Below, one piece after another: positions 7,484 to 14,219 of a stretch of DNA of 18,185 bases (position 1 is its first letter; each line of letters starts with the position of its first letter). Under the pieces are notes generated by a model. The model saw nothing but the letters and a program-made list of their open reading frames with translations, was not told where the DNA came from and did no database searches. The stretch is from JBLIDK01 sp047632595 (lineage in GTDB: Bacteria; Bacteroidota; Bacteroidia; Sphingobacteriales; Sphingobacteriaceae): the NCBI GenBank assembly GCA_047632595.1, contig JBLIDK010000043.1:1-18185 (forward strand), written 5' to 3'. A program made the position numbers and the translations under genes.

Positions 7484-9338
7484 GTACGAGTAAAACTGAA
7501 AGATCTGATTGTGTTATTCCACTTATTCTTGAAGCGTGACCCAAAGTTAATGGTTTTATGTTGTTTAATTTTTCAACAGCCTCACTACTTAATGATTTAA
7601 TTAATTGATAGTCAGGTATATCATTTAGTTTTATATCCTCCATTTTAGACAATCTTTCAACCATCTCGTCTTCTTTTTTGAAATAATGGGCGTATTTGAG
7701 TTGAATTTCCGCTTGTTCAATTCCTTCAGCGCTAAATTCCTTACAAAATTCAGTATAAATGGGAAGTTTATCAACTAATTGATAATGAGTAACCTGAGGA
7801 CGAGAAAGCACTCTAGAAATGCTTATCTTTTCATTTACCGTACTTGTTCCTAGTTTTGTTAGCGTAGGATTGATTTCTGAGGGCTTAACTTTTAGTTTTT
7901 CTATCCTATTTAAGTAATCGATTTTTTCATTTTGTATTTTTACTACACGTTCTAATCTATCATCATCAACCAATCCTAGGTGATGAGCTTTTTCTGTAAG
8001 GCGAATATTTGCATTATCCTGCCTTAATAATAAACGATGTTCAGCTCTTGAAGTAAACATTCGATAAGGTTCTTCTGTTCCTTTTGTAATTAGGTCATCA
8101 ATTAACACTCCAATATATGCATCTGATCGATTTAGGATTAAAGGATCTAAATCATTTAATTTAAGATGCGCATTAATTCCAGCCATCAAACCTTGAGCAC
8201 CTGCTTCTTCATATCCTGTGGTTCCATTAATTTGTCCGGCAAAATATAAATTGTCGTATAATTTAGTTTCTAGCGTGTGTTTTAATTGTTGAGGTGGAAA
8301 GTAGTCATACTCGATAGCATATCCAGGCCTAAACATTTTAACCTTTTCAAAACCAACTATTTTTTTCATTGCTTCGTATTGAACATCTTCTGGTAATGAA
8401 GTAGAAAACCCATTCACATATATTTCTACCGTGCTCCAACCTTCTGGTTCAATAAATAATTGATGTCTGTTTTTATCGGCAAAGCGATTTATTTTATCTT
8501 CTATTGATGGACAATATCTAGGACCTATTGATTGGATAGCTCCATTAAACATTGGGGACCTATCAAAGCCAGTTCGTAAAGTATCGTGAACTTCATCATT
8601 TGTATAAGTGATAAAACAACTTCTTTGAGTGGTGAGTGATTTGGTTTTATTAGAAAAACTAAATTTTCCAGGATCCTCATCCCCAAATTGCTCTTCCATT
8701 AATGAGTAATTTAAGGATCTGCCATCAACTCTTGGCGGCGTGCCTGTTTTCATTCTTCCACTTTCAAAGCCTAGCCCAACTAATTGTTCGGTTATTCCAG
8801 TTGCAGCTTTTTCTCCTGTTCTTCCACCCCCAAATTGCTTTTCACCTATATGAATTAATCCATTTAGAAAGGTACCATTGGTTAGTATAACAGACTTAGA
8901 ATGTATTTTAATTCCCATGGAAGTCTGTACTCCTTTTAATTCGTTGTTTTCAATCAGTAAAGAGGTGACCATATCTTGCCAAAAATCTACATTCGGGCAT
9001 TGTTCTAATTGCTCTCTCCATTTTGCGGCAAAAAGCATTCTGTCGTTTTGAGTTCTTGGGCTCCACATAGCGGGTCCTTTAGAACGATTAAGCATTCTAA
9101 ACTGTATAGCGCTTTGGTCGCTTACTATCCCGCTACCGCCGCCTAAAGCGTCAATTTCACGAACTATTTGCCCTTTAGCTACGCCACCCATTGCGGGGTT
9201 GCATGACATTTGAGCGATAGTGTTCATGTTCATCGTAACTAGAAGTACAGATGAGCCCAGCTTGGCTGCAGTTAGCGCTGCTTCGCAACCGGCGTGGCCG
9301 GCGCCAACAACTATTATATCGTATTTAGGTAGTAACAT
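7470..9338 (-). CDS. mnmG: tRNA uridine-5-carboxymethylaminomethyl modification enzyme, FAD subunit
   Basis: MnmG (GidA) works with the GTPase MnmE to place carboxymethylaminomethyl groups on wobble uridine 34 of certain tRNAs, using FAD, NADH and methylene-tetrahydrofolate. The 622-residue length is normal. Visible signatures are the dinucleotide fold 'IIVVGAGHAGCEAA' (8-21), 'SCNPAMGGVAKG' (45-56), 'GTFLNGLIHIGEKQFGGGR' (155-173), 'MKTGTPPR' near 196, 'GYEEAGAQGLMAGINA' near 375-390 and the C-terminal 'LGHASRISGI'. The gene starts 3 bases from a parS site. It is preceded by a promoter-like element at 9365-9372, so its leader appears to run across parS. MnmG genes are often close to the replication origin, consistent with the parS cluster. 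The lipoprotein gene overlaps its end by 14 bases. Confidence 0.98.
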   Translation of the reverse strand: MLLPKYDIIVVGAGHAGCEAALTAAKLGSSVLLVTMNMNTIAQMSCNPAMGGVAKGQIVREIDALGGGSGIVSDQSAIQFRMLNRSKGPAMWSPRTQNDRMLFAAKWREQLEQCPNVDFWQDMVTSLLIENNELKGVQTSMGIKIHSKSVILTNGTFLNGLIHIGEKQFGGGRTGEKAATGITEQLVGLGFESGRMKTGTPPRVDGRSLNYSLMEEQFGDEDPGKFSFSNKTKSLTTQRSCFITYTNDEVHDTLRTGFDRSPMFNGAIQSIGPRYCPSIEDKINRFADKNRHQLFIEPEGWSTVEIYVNGFSTSLPEDVQYEAMKKIVGFEKVKMFRPGYAIEYDYFPPQQLKHTLETKLYDNLYFAGQINGTTGYEEAGAQGLMAGINAHLKLNDLDPLILNRSDAYIGVLIDDLITKGTEEPYRMFTSRAEHRLLLRQDNANIRLTEKAHHLGLVDDDRLERVVKIQNEKIDYLNRIEKLKVKPSEINPTLTKLGTSTVNEKISISRVLSRPQVTHYQLVDKLPIYTEFCKEFSAEGIEQAEIQLKYAHYFKKEDEMVERLSKMEDIKLNDIPDYQLIKSLSSEAVEKLNNIKPLTLGHASRISGITQSDLSVLLVHVSN

Positions 9339-9340
9339 TA

Positions 9341-9356
9341 GGTTCCACGTGAAACA
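9341..9356. promoter_or_regulatory. parS: parS site 1 (ParB-binding)
   Basis: GGTTCCACGTGAAACA matches the widely conserved parS sequence TGTTCCACGTGAAACA at 15 of 16 positions. It lies between the likely mnmG transcription start and the mnmG start codon, so bound ParB could affect mnmG expression. Confidence 0.85.
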
Positions 9357-9375
9357 TTAGGGTGTAAAGATAGAG
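9342..9375. repeat. 34-bp direct repeat containing parS, copy 1
   Basis: This segment recurs at 9416-9449 with 32 of 34 identical bases (differences at 9359/9433 and 9371/9445). The repeat extends well past parS into a 'GGGTGTAAAGA' tail, so the two sites look like a local duplication 74 bp apart, close to seven helical turns. Confidence 0.9.
9365..9372 (-). promoter_or_regulatory. Putative -7 element for mnmG
   Basis: The minus strand reads TATCTTTA followed by CACCC, one mismatch from TAnnTTTG and similar to the TATCTTTGCACCC context I associate with flavobacterial promoters. No clear -33 TTG lies 19 bases upstream. Transcription would begin near 9358. Confidence 0.35.
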
Positions 9376-9414
9376 ATAATGATTATTAGTTGAGCTGTTA
9401 AGTGCTACTTCAAT

Positions 9415-9430
9415 TGTTCCACGTGAAACA
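9415..9430. promoter_or_regulatory. parS: parS site 2 (ParB-binding)
   Basis: TGTTCCACGTGAAACA is an exact match to the canonical parS sequence known from Bacillus and conserved across phyla. It sits in the centre of the ybeY-mnmG gap. Confidence 0.95.
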
Positions 9431-9449
9431 TTGGGGTGTAAAGAAAGAG
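9416..9449. repeat. 34-bp direct repeat containing parS, copy 2
   Basis: Partner of the copy at 9342-9375. The position equivalent to the -7 element reads TTTCTTTA here, a weaker promoter match. Confidence 0.9.
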
Positions 9450-9454
9450 GCAAC

Positions 9455-9470
9455 TGTTCCACGTGGAACA
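9455..9470. promoter_or_regulatory. parS: parS site 3 (ParB-binding), perfect palindrome
   Basis: TGTTCCACGTGGAACA is a perfect 16-bp palindrome and one base from the canonical parS. It ends directly against the ybeY stop codon (9471-9473) and lacks the tail shared by the other two sites. Confidence 0.9.
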
Positions 9471-9896
9471 TTAAAGCTTTAGGCTTTTGAGCATGTTGTT
9501 TTCTGCGGCTCTCATTGTTTTCTTTTCCTCTTCTGATTTGTCGGAATAACCAACTAGATGAAGCAGCCCGTGAATAATTACTCGATGTAGTTCAGATTGA
9601 AAAGGTGTTTTAAAAGATTCTGCATTCTCTTTAACTCGGTCTACGCTAATAAAAACTTCTGCGTGTATTGGCTTATTTTGCTCTGAGTAAGGGAAGGTAA
9701 TGATGTCAGTGTAGAAATCGTGAGCTAAATGTTTCTTGTTAATGTTTAACAGAAATTTGTCGGTACAAAAAAAGTAATCGAGAGATTGAATTTCGTAGCT
9801 GTGTAGTTTAGCACAAAAGGTAATCCAAGATGATGTTTTGGATTTGCTCTCGAGAGGGAATTCGACGTCCTCGCCGTGGTCAAAGGTTATAGACAA
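9471..9896 (-). CDS. ybeY: Endoribonuclease / rRNA maturation factor YbeY
   Basis: A 141-residue member of the UPF0054 family, metal-dependent RNases acting in 16S rRNA 3'-end maturation and ribosome quality control. The signature is 'HGLLHLVGYSD' at 109-119: H109 and H113 are metal ligands, and the third ligand position is D119 instead of the usual histidine. I recall this substitution from other Bacteroidota, so I read it as a lineage trait and not as inactivation. 'YTDIITFPYSE' (62-72) and 'HAEVFISVDRV' (78-88) are also conserved. The start appears to be TTG at 9896: the frame opens at the TAA that ends the upstream ATPase gene, and no ATG occurs before residue 127. The gap to that gene is 12 bases, so they are probably one operon. 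Confidence 0.93.
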   Translation of the reverse strand: MSITFDHGEDVEFPLESKSKTSSWITFCAKLHSYEIQSLDYFFCTDKFLLNINKKHLAHDFYTDIITFPYSEQNKPIHAEVFISVDRVKENAESFKTPFQSELHRVIIHGLLHLVGYSDKSEEEKKTMRAAENNMLKSLKL

Positions 9897-9908
9897 CGTA
9901 AGGCTTGT

Positions 9909-10334
9909 TTAGGTTCTAAATTGCATTTCGATTTCACTACCGTTTTTGTTGTAGATAAATAGATCTGCTAAACTTTTAATAATAAATACGCCTCTACCGG
10001 ACATGGCCTCTAGATTTTCAGGAAGCGTTGGGTCTGGCAACGTGGCGTGGTTAAACCCCAGGCCTTCATCAGCAACTGTGAAGGTGAACTTTCGCCCATT
10101 CAAAACCTCAATGTTTATATAAACCTTTTTATTTTGATCTTCATTGTTGCCATGTTTAATAGCATTTGTTACAGCTTCTGATAAAGCAACAAACATGTTG
10201 CCATAATATTCTTCGCTTATGTAGTATTTTTCCTTCAGCTCCTCTAATAGAGTTTCAACTTTTATGATGTTCTCATGGTTGGAAGAAATCTGCAGTGTGT
10301 AATGCTGCGCTTGTTCAGTTTCTAAGGTTTCCAT
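9909..10334 (-). CDS. RsbW/SpoIIAB-like ATP-binding protein (anti-sigma factor type)
   Basis: A 141-residue stand-alone GHKL ATPase domain. The N box is 'EAVTNAIKHGNN' (53-64; E53, N57), the G1 box 'DEGLGF' (89-94) and the G2 box 'GRGVFIIK' (113-120). No receiver, membrane or histidine phosphoacceptor domain is present. In Bacillus, proteins of this size (RsbW, SpoIIAB) bind a sigma factor and phosphorylate an STAS partner. No STAS protein or sigma factor occurs in this window, so the partner is unknown, and the anti-sigma role is inferred from the fold. It lies 11 bases downstream of the DUF4175-like gene and 12 bases upstream of ybeY. Confidence 0.85.
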   Translation of the reverse strand: METLETEQAQHYTLQISSNHENIIKVETLLEELKEKYYISEEYYGNMFVALSEAVTNAIKHGNNEDQNKKVYINIEVLNGRKFTFTVADEGLGFNHATLPDPTLPENLEAMSGRGVFIIKSLADLFIYNKNGSEIEMQFRT

Positions 10335-10345
10335 ATGTGTAGTAT

Positions 10346-13300
10346 TTATTTCTCTAATTTATTGATCTCTTCAAAATAAACAGCAATTTTATTTGAATAA
10401 TATGGGTTCAGTTTCAAAGAGCGCTTTTTTATTAAGTCTAGCTGAGAGTTTTGCTGCCTCTCATACTCTTCAAATTTAAGCCCATTTTCAATAATAAAGT
10501 TACTTCCCTCCTTCGATTCACGATTAGGGTCTTGCTCTCTTTGTCTCTCCGCTTTTTCCGCCTCTAACAAACGAGTTCTAATATCTTCTTGTCGTTTTAA
10601 AGTTTCTTGCGTAATTTTTTTATTTACAATGTCAGACTCGGTTTGCTCCATTAACTCCTGAAGCTTTTCTAAATCTCCAAATCCCCCGCCAGCACCACCG
10701 TTTTTATTCTCATCCTTATTCAATTGCTGAATAGCATTTCGAATTGCTTGTTGTTTAGCTGCCATTTGAGCAAGTTTTTGACTTTGCCCTCCTTGACCCT
10801 GTCCCTCACCTTTGCCTTCTCCTTCTTCTCCTTTTGAGCCGCCTTCTTTCATTTGTTTATTAAGCTGATCTTGCAATTCTCCTAGCTTTCCTAAGCTTGG
10901 GGTTTTGCCCGATTTTCCTGGAGATTTTTGATTTCCTGGTGATGGTTTTCCGGCTCCTTGTTGCGACTGCATCATCTGCTCTTGAAGGTTGTCTAAAATT
11001 TCGCTCAGCAAAAGACCTATGTTGTTTACGGATGTTAGCAGAAATTGTTGCGAACTTGAGGCATTATTTATGTTCCTGTCTGCAAGTAATTTTGTCGTCG
11101 CCTTCATTTCTCGCTCTATATCAGCTATTTCGCGCATTATAAAAGTTTCAATTTCTACTACTTTTTTACTTAGAGAAATCAAACTATCCTTCAAAACAAG
11201 CATGTCATCGCTAAGTTTCTTTTGTTTTTGTGTAATTTCTAAGTACTGAGGGTCAATAGTTCGTGTGCCTTTTAACTCGTCAATTAGTGACTCCTGTTCA
11301 AACGATACAGCAATAAGATTCTCTAAAATTTCTCTAAGCGCTTTTATATTCACATTAAGAGCTTTGCCCTCCATTGAAGCTGCCATCTTAGCCATTTCTT
11401 CACCCATCTTTTTCATCTTCTCAGCCGCATCTTTTTGAGATTCTGAAGACCCCTGGTTGTCGCCTTTGTCTAGTTTTTCATTACCCTCTTCCATAGAATC
11501 GCCAGCCTCGTCCATTTTATCTTGAGGGCTTTCAAATTCTGTTGGAACTTCAAGCTCTTCGTTAAGCTTATCTAGTTTCTTGGCTTTTTCCTTTAACCTC
11601 TCAAGTTCCTCTTGGATTTTTTCCTGCTTAGCTTTTATCTCTGCTTTTTCTTCATCAGTTTTAGCATTCTTCGTTTCTTCACTAAGAGTTTCTTCTTTTT
11701 CAGCTAACTTTTGAAGCTCATCAGCAAGGTTGTTTAACTCCTGTTCGAATTCTAGCTTCTTGTAAAGTTCCAGCATCCGATCTAATTCTTCCTCTAAATC
11801 TTGGTTGCTTAATTCCATTTTTTCAAGATCCTCTTGAGGGGGCTTATTCTTTTCTAAGTCTTCGCTTAATTTTTTAAGCAACTCCTGCAGTTCAGGGTCA
11901 AAACTTTCGTTAAACATTTTTTCTAACTGCTTTTGCTTTTCTTGTATCCTTTCTTCGCCCTTACTTTTCTTATTATTGAGCTTATTAGATTTTTCATTTT
12001 GCTTTGCTATTTCTTGCATAGTGTTTTTTAGCTCACTTTGCTTGTTTAGCAAATCTTGTATTTGTTGTTTTTCTTCAAATGAGAGGTTTTTCTTACCAAC
12101 AAGTTTTTCATTTAACTTTTTAAGTTCTTTAGCTAAATCTGCCGCCTCGTTGAGCGCCTCTTCTAAGCCTTTCTTTACTTTTTCACTTTCTTTGGTTTTC
12201 TTTTTATCCAAATCAGAGGCTGTTGGCACAGACAATTGAGCTATAGTAGTTCGGGTTGCCTTAGGCCCATTAACCTTGTCGTTATCAACAACCTGAAAGA
12301 AATAATTTACAGATTTTGAGGGAAAAGAATCAGAGGAAATGCTAAAATAAAACTCTCCATTGGGTGAGACTTGTGCTAATGGGATTTTTAATTCTCTTGC
12401 ACTGCTTTCATCCTTTTCAAAGTAAAAAAATGAAAGATTTGAAAAGCCGTAATCATCACTAATTACCCCACTAAAAAAGGTGTTACTAAGTAGTAAGGAA
12501 TCTTGAACTATCGTTGTTTTAATAAAAGGGTACTCATCCTTTATAACAGCCAAGGTGTATGGATATTCAATCTCACCTTTTGTGATGTTCGAATTATAAG
12601 GAACTAGCGCATATTGGCAACTCGCTCGTGGCTTTGAACTATAAAGGAATTGTGTAGTTGTTTTTTCAAAGTTTTTATAGGAGGAATCAACCTTGTAAAA
12701 AACACTATCTAGGTTTTCTCCAACTATATACCATCTTACCGTACTGCCTTCTGCAACGGTTAAATCACCACTTCCATTTTCTTTAAAGCTTTTTAATTTA
12801 GTGTACATTGGGGGAACTACCTCAATAGTTAGATTAGATAACGTGGGTTTAGCTAAAACCTCAATTTTGTATGTTTTACTCTTAAAACCATTAGCCGAAA
12901 AGTAAAAAGTTTTGCTCTGTTGAATTGACGGGAATGTTTTGACGAAAGTAATTGTATTCAATTTTTCAGTTTTTTGACGACCACCATCCATTAATACAAA
13001 AACTTCATTTGGAATAATGTCACCAGTTATCTCAAGCTCTAAATTAAAATCTTCTCCTTGAAGTATTTGTAGCGTCTTGTTTTTAAGGTTAAAATCAAAT
13101 GGTGCGGGCTTTACAAATTCACTAGAATGGTTAATAATTCTAAATGAACTGCCACTAATCATTGTTGGGTTTATTAACCAAACCAACATCAATACAAAAA
13201 TAACAGGGCCTAAAGTTTTGAACCAAAAGAATAAGCGAGTTTTATTTATTGCAGAACTAAAAGGAATCGGGCTTAACTCGCTGGACCTTTGTTCAATATC

Positions 13301-13684
13301 GGCTAAAATCAAATCTGAACTGTTGTTTTTTGACTGCTCTTCTAGTTGAAGAGTGTTCAACAACTTGTCTTTTACTTCGCTAAAGTGGTTTCCAATCAGT
13401 AAAGCTGCATTCTCGTAGGTTAGTCGCTTCGATAATTTAAAAAGAGCTGAAAGTGGTCGAATCACAAACCACCCAATAGTTCCTAGGGTGCCTACAATAA
13501 AGGAATAAAAGAAAAAAGCTCGTACACCAGTTTCAAAATAGAAAAGGTGTTCAGACAAAGTATAAACAAGAATTATTGCACACACCAATCCAGCAACAAT
13601 TATTCCACCCTTAACAAGCTCGTTAAGATAGTATTTGCGAAGAAAGTCTTCTAATTTTTTATGTATTAATGTGCTGCTAGCCAT
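10346..13684 (-). CDS. DUF4175-like giant membrane protein with long coiled coils
   Basis: A 1112-residue protein of unknown function. Residues about 27-45 and 54-76 are two membrane helices, followed by a cytoplasmic-looking loop and a third helix at about 150-172. Residues 175-490 are rich in beta structure and hydroxyl residues, consistent with Ig-like extracytoplasmic domains. From about 495 to 720 the sequence is almost wholly K, E, L and Q heptads, a long coiled coil, with more helical segments to about 900. A Gly/Glu/Lys/Gln low-complexity stretch (about 943-969, 'GEGKGEGQGQGGQ') precedes a C-terminal charged helix region. From memory this matches the Bacteroidota DUF4175 family. It heads a tight cluster with the RsbW-like ATPase and ybeY. 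Coiled-coil proteins attract false homology, so only the architecture is firm. Confidence 0.8.
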   Translation of the reverse strand: MASSTLIHKKLEDFLRKYYLNELVKGGIIVAGLVCAIILVYTLSEHLFYFETGVRAFFFYSFIVGTLGTIGWFVIRPLSALFKLSKRLTYENAALLIGNHFSEVKDKLLNTLQLEEQSKNNSSDLILADIEQRSSELSPIPFSSAINKTRLFFWFKTLGPVIFVLMLVWLINPTMISGSSFRIINHSSEFVKPAPFDFNLKNKTLQILQGEDFNLELEITGDIIPNEVFVLMDGGRQKTEKLNTITFVKTFPSIQQSKTFYFSANGFKSKTYKIEVLAKPTLSNLTIEVVPPMYTKLKSFKENGSGDLTVAEGSTVRWYIVGENLDSVFYKVDSSYKNFEKTTTQFLYSSKPRASCQYALVPYNSNITKGEIEYPYTLAVIKDEYPFIKTTIVQDSLLLSNTFFSGVISDDYGFSNLSFFYFEKDESSARELKIPLAQVSPNGEFYFSISSDSFPSKSVNYFFQVVDNDKVNGPKATRTTIAQLSVPTASDLDKKKTKESEKVKKGLEEALNEAADLAKELKKLNEKLVGKKNLSFEEKQQIQDLLNKQSELKNTMQEIAKQNEKSNKLNNKKSKGEERIQEKQKQLEKMFNESFDPELQELLKKLSEDLEKNKPPQEDLEKMELSNQDLEEELDRMLELYKKLEFEQELNNLADELQKLAEKEETLSEETKNAKTDEEKAEIKAKQEKIQEELERLKEKAKKLDKLNEELEVPTEFESPQDKMDEAGDSMEEGNEKLDKGDNQGSSESQKDAAEKMKKMGEEMAKMAASMEGKALNVNIKALREILENLIAVSFEQESLIDELKGTRTIDPQYLEITQKQKKLSDDMLVLKDSLISLSKKVVEIETFIMREIADIEREMKATTKLLADRNINNASSSQQFLLTSVNNIGLLLSEILDNLQEQMMQSQQGAGKPSPGNQKSPGKSGKTPSLGKLGELQDQLNKQMKEGGSKGEEGEGKGEGQGQGGQSQKLAQMAAKQQAIRNAIQQLNKDENKNGGAGGGFGDLEKLQELMEQTESDIVNKKITQETLKRQEDIRTRLLEAEKAERQREQDPNRESKEGSNFIIENGLKFEEYERQQNSQLDLIKKRSLKLNPYYSNKIAVYFEEINKLEK

Positions 13685-13833
13685 AAATTGGGAACGCTTA
13701 AACTACGAGTTAAGTTTGCCACTGGTTGTTTTATTTCAATCGAGCTTTAAACGAGATTAAAACTAAGCAAAAAAGTTGCCACAATTGGTTAATTTACTTG
13801 TTTTTAAACAGAAACGATTTAACGGCAAGGCTT

Positions 13834-14085
13834 TTATTTAAAGTACACCCAAATTCGACCGTGATTTTTAGCATCCTTGTCAATGCGCTTGTACTTCGCT
13901 TTAATTTCTTTTTGATCTAGAAAGCGTAAAACCCGCTTCTTTAATTGGCCACTGCCTTTTCCAGGGATAATTTCTAGTTCTTTAATATTGTTTTCAAAAC
14001 ACTCGTCGACGGCATCAATTAAAGCCTGTTCTATTTTTTTAGTATTGTTGAATATTGGATGAAGATCAAGTTTGATTTTGCCCAT
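13834..14085 (-). CDS. Small stand-alone Smr domain protein
   Basis: An 83-residue protein consisting of one Smr domain. It has 'LDLHP' (6-10), where the DxH motif is usual, 'IIPGKGSGQLKKRVLRFL' (39-56), and a C-terminal 'NHGRIWVYF' strand. Smr domains of MutS2 and related proteins nick or bind nucleic acid; small stand-alone members are poorly characterised. Its ATG lies within a 59-bp sequence that is repeated at the end of the thioredoxin-like gene. This implies that the smr gene once followed that gene directly, with TAA and ATG one base apart. It is now separated from it by about 2.4 kb and probably depends on a new promoter or on read-through from ubiD. Confidence 0.8.
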   Translation of the reverse strand: MGKIKLDLHPIFNNTKKIEQALIDAVDECFENNIKELEIIPGKGSGQLKKRVLRFLDQKEIKAKYKRIDKDAKNHGRIWVYFK

Positions 14086-14130
14086 TTTACTTTCATTTTA
14101 TACCGCATTCGATACTTGGAAGCTGATTTT
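14072..14130. repeat. 59-bp direct repeat, smr-side copy
   Basis: Matches 16437-16495 at 57 of 59 positions (differences at 14093/16458 and 14109/16474). On the minus strand it encodes the tail of the thioredoxin-like protein followed by the smr start. In this copy the tail is changed from SIGCGIKWK to SIECGIK and then TGA, so it is a decayed duplicate. Just beyond 14130 the similarity continues weakly with a small gap. Confidence 0.95.
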
Positions 14131-14167
14131 TGTGATGATTAATCTGAATTAGTACGTATTGAATTCT

Positions 14168-14195
14168 GTAGTGACGCAATGCGTTGCATCACTAC
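14168..14195. repeat. REP-like imperfect palindrome
   Basis: GTAGTGA (14168-14174) pairs with TCACTAC (14189-14195). After one C/A mismatch, GCAA pairs with TTGC around a TGCG loop. The GACGCAATGCGTTGC core resembles REP/RAYT-associated palindromes I recall as scattered in many Bacteroidota genomes. It begins 25 bases after the ubiD stop. No U-run follows, so it is not a typical intrinsic terminator, though it could stabilise the transcript end. Confidence 0.65.
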
Positions 14196-14215
14196 ATTAA
14201 TATTGCTGTATTAAT
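14196..14215. repeat. Short AT-rich inverted repeat after ubiD
   Basis: ATTAATA (14196-14202) and TATTAAT (14209-14215) form a 7-bp stem with a 6-base loop. It directly abuts the REP-like palindrome and lies 4 bases past the ubiD stop codon. The stem is weak. Confidence 0.4.
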
Positions 14216-14219
14216 TGCA

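Noticed and set aside
10835..10935. Gly/Glu/Lys/Gln-rich tract as a possible minisatellite
   Set aside because: The translated sequence is low-complexity, but the DNA has no regular repeat unit; it looks like a flexible linker.
14168..14195. Rho-independent terminator of ubiD
   Set aside because: The stem is suitable, but no U-run follows on the minus strand; a REP-like palindrome fits better.
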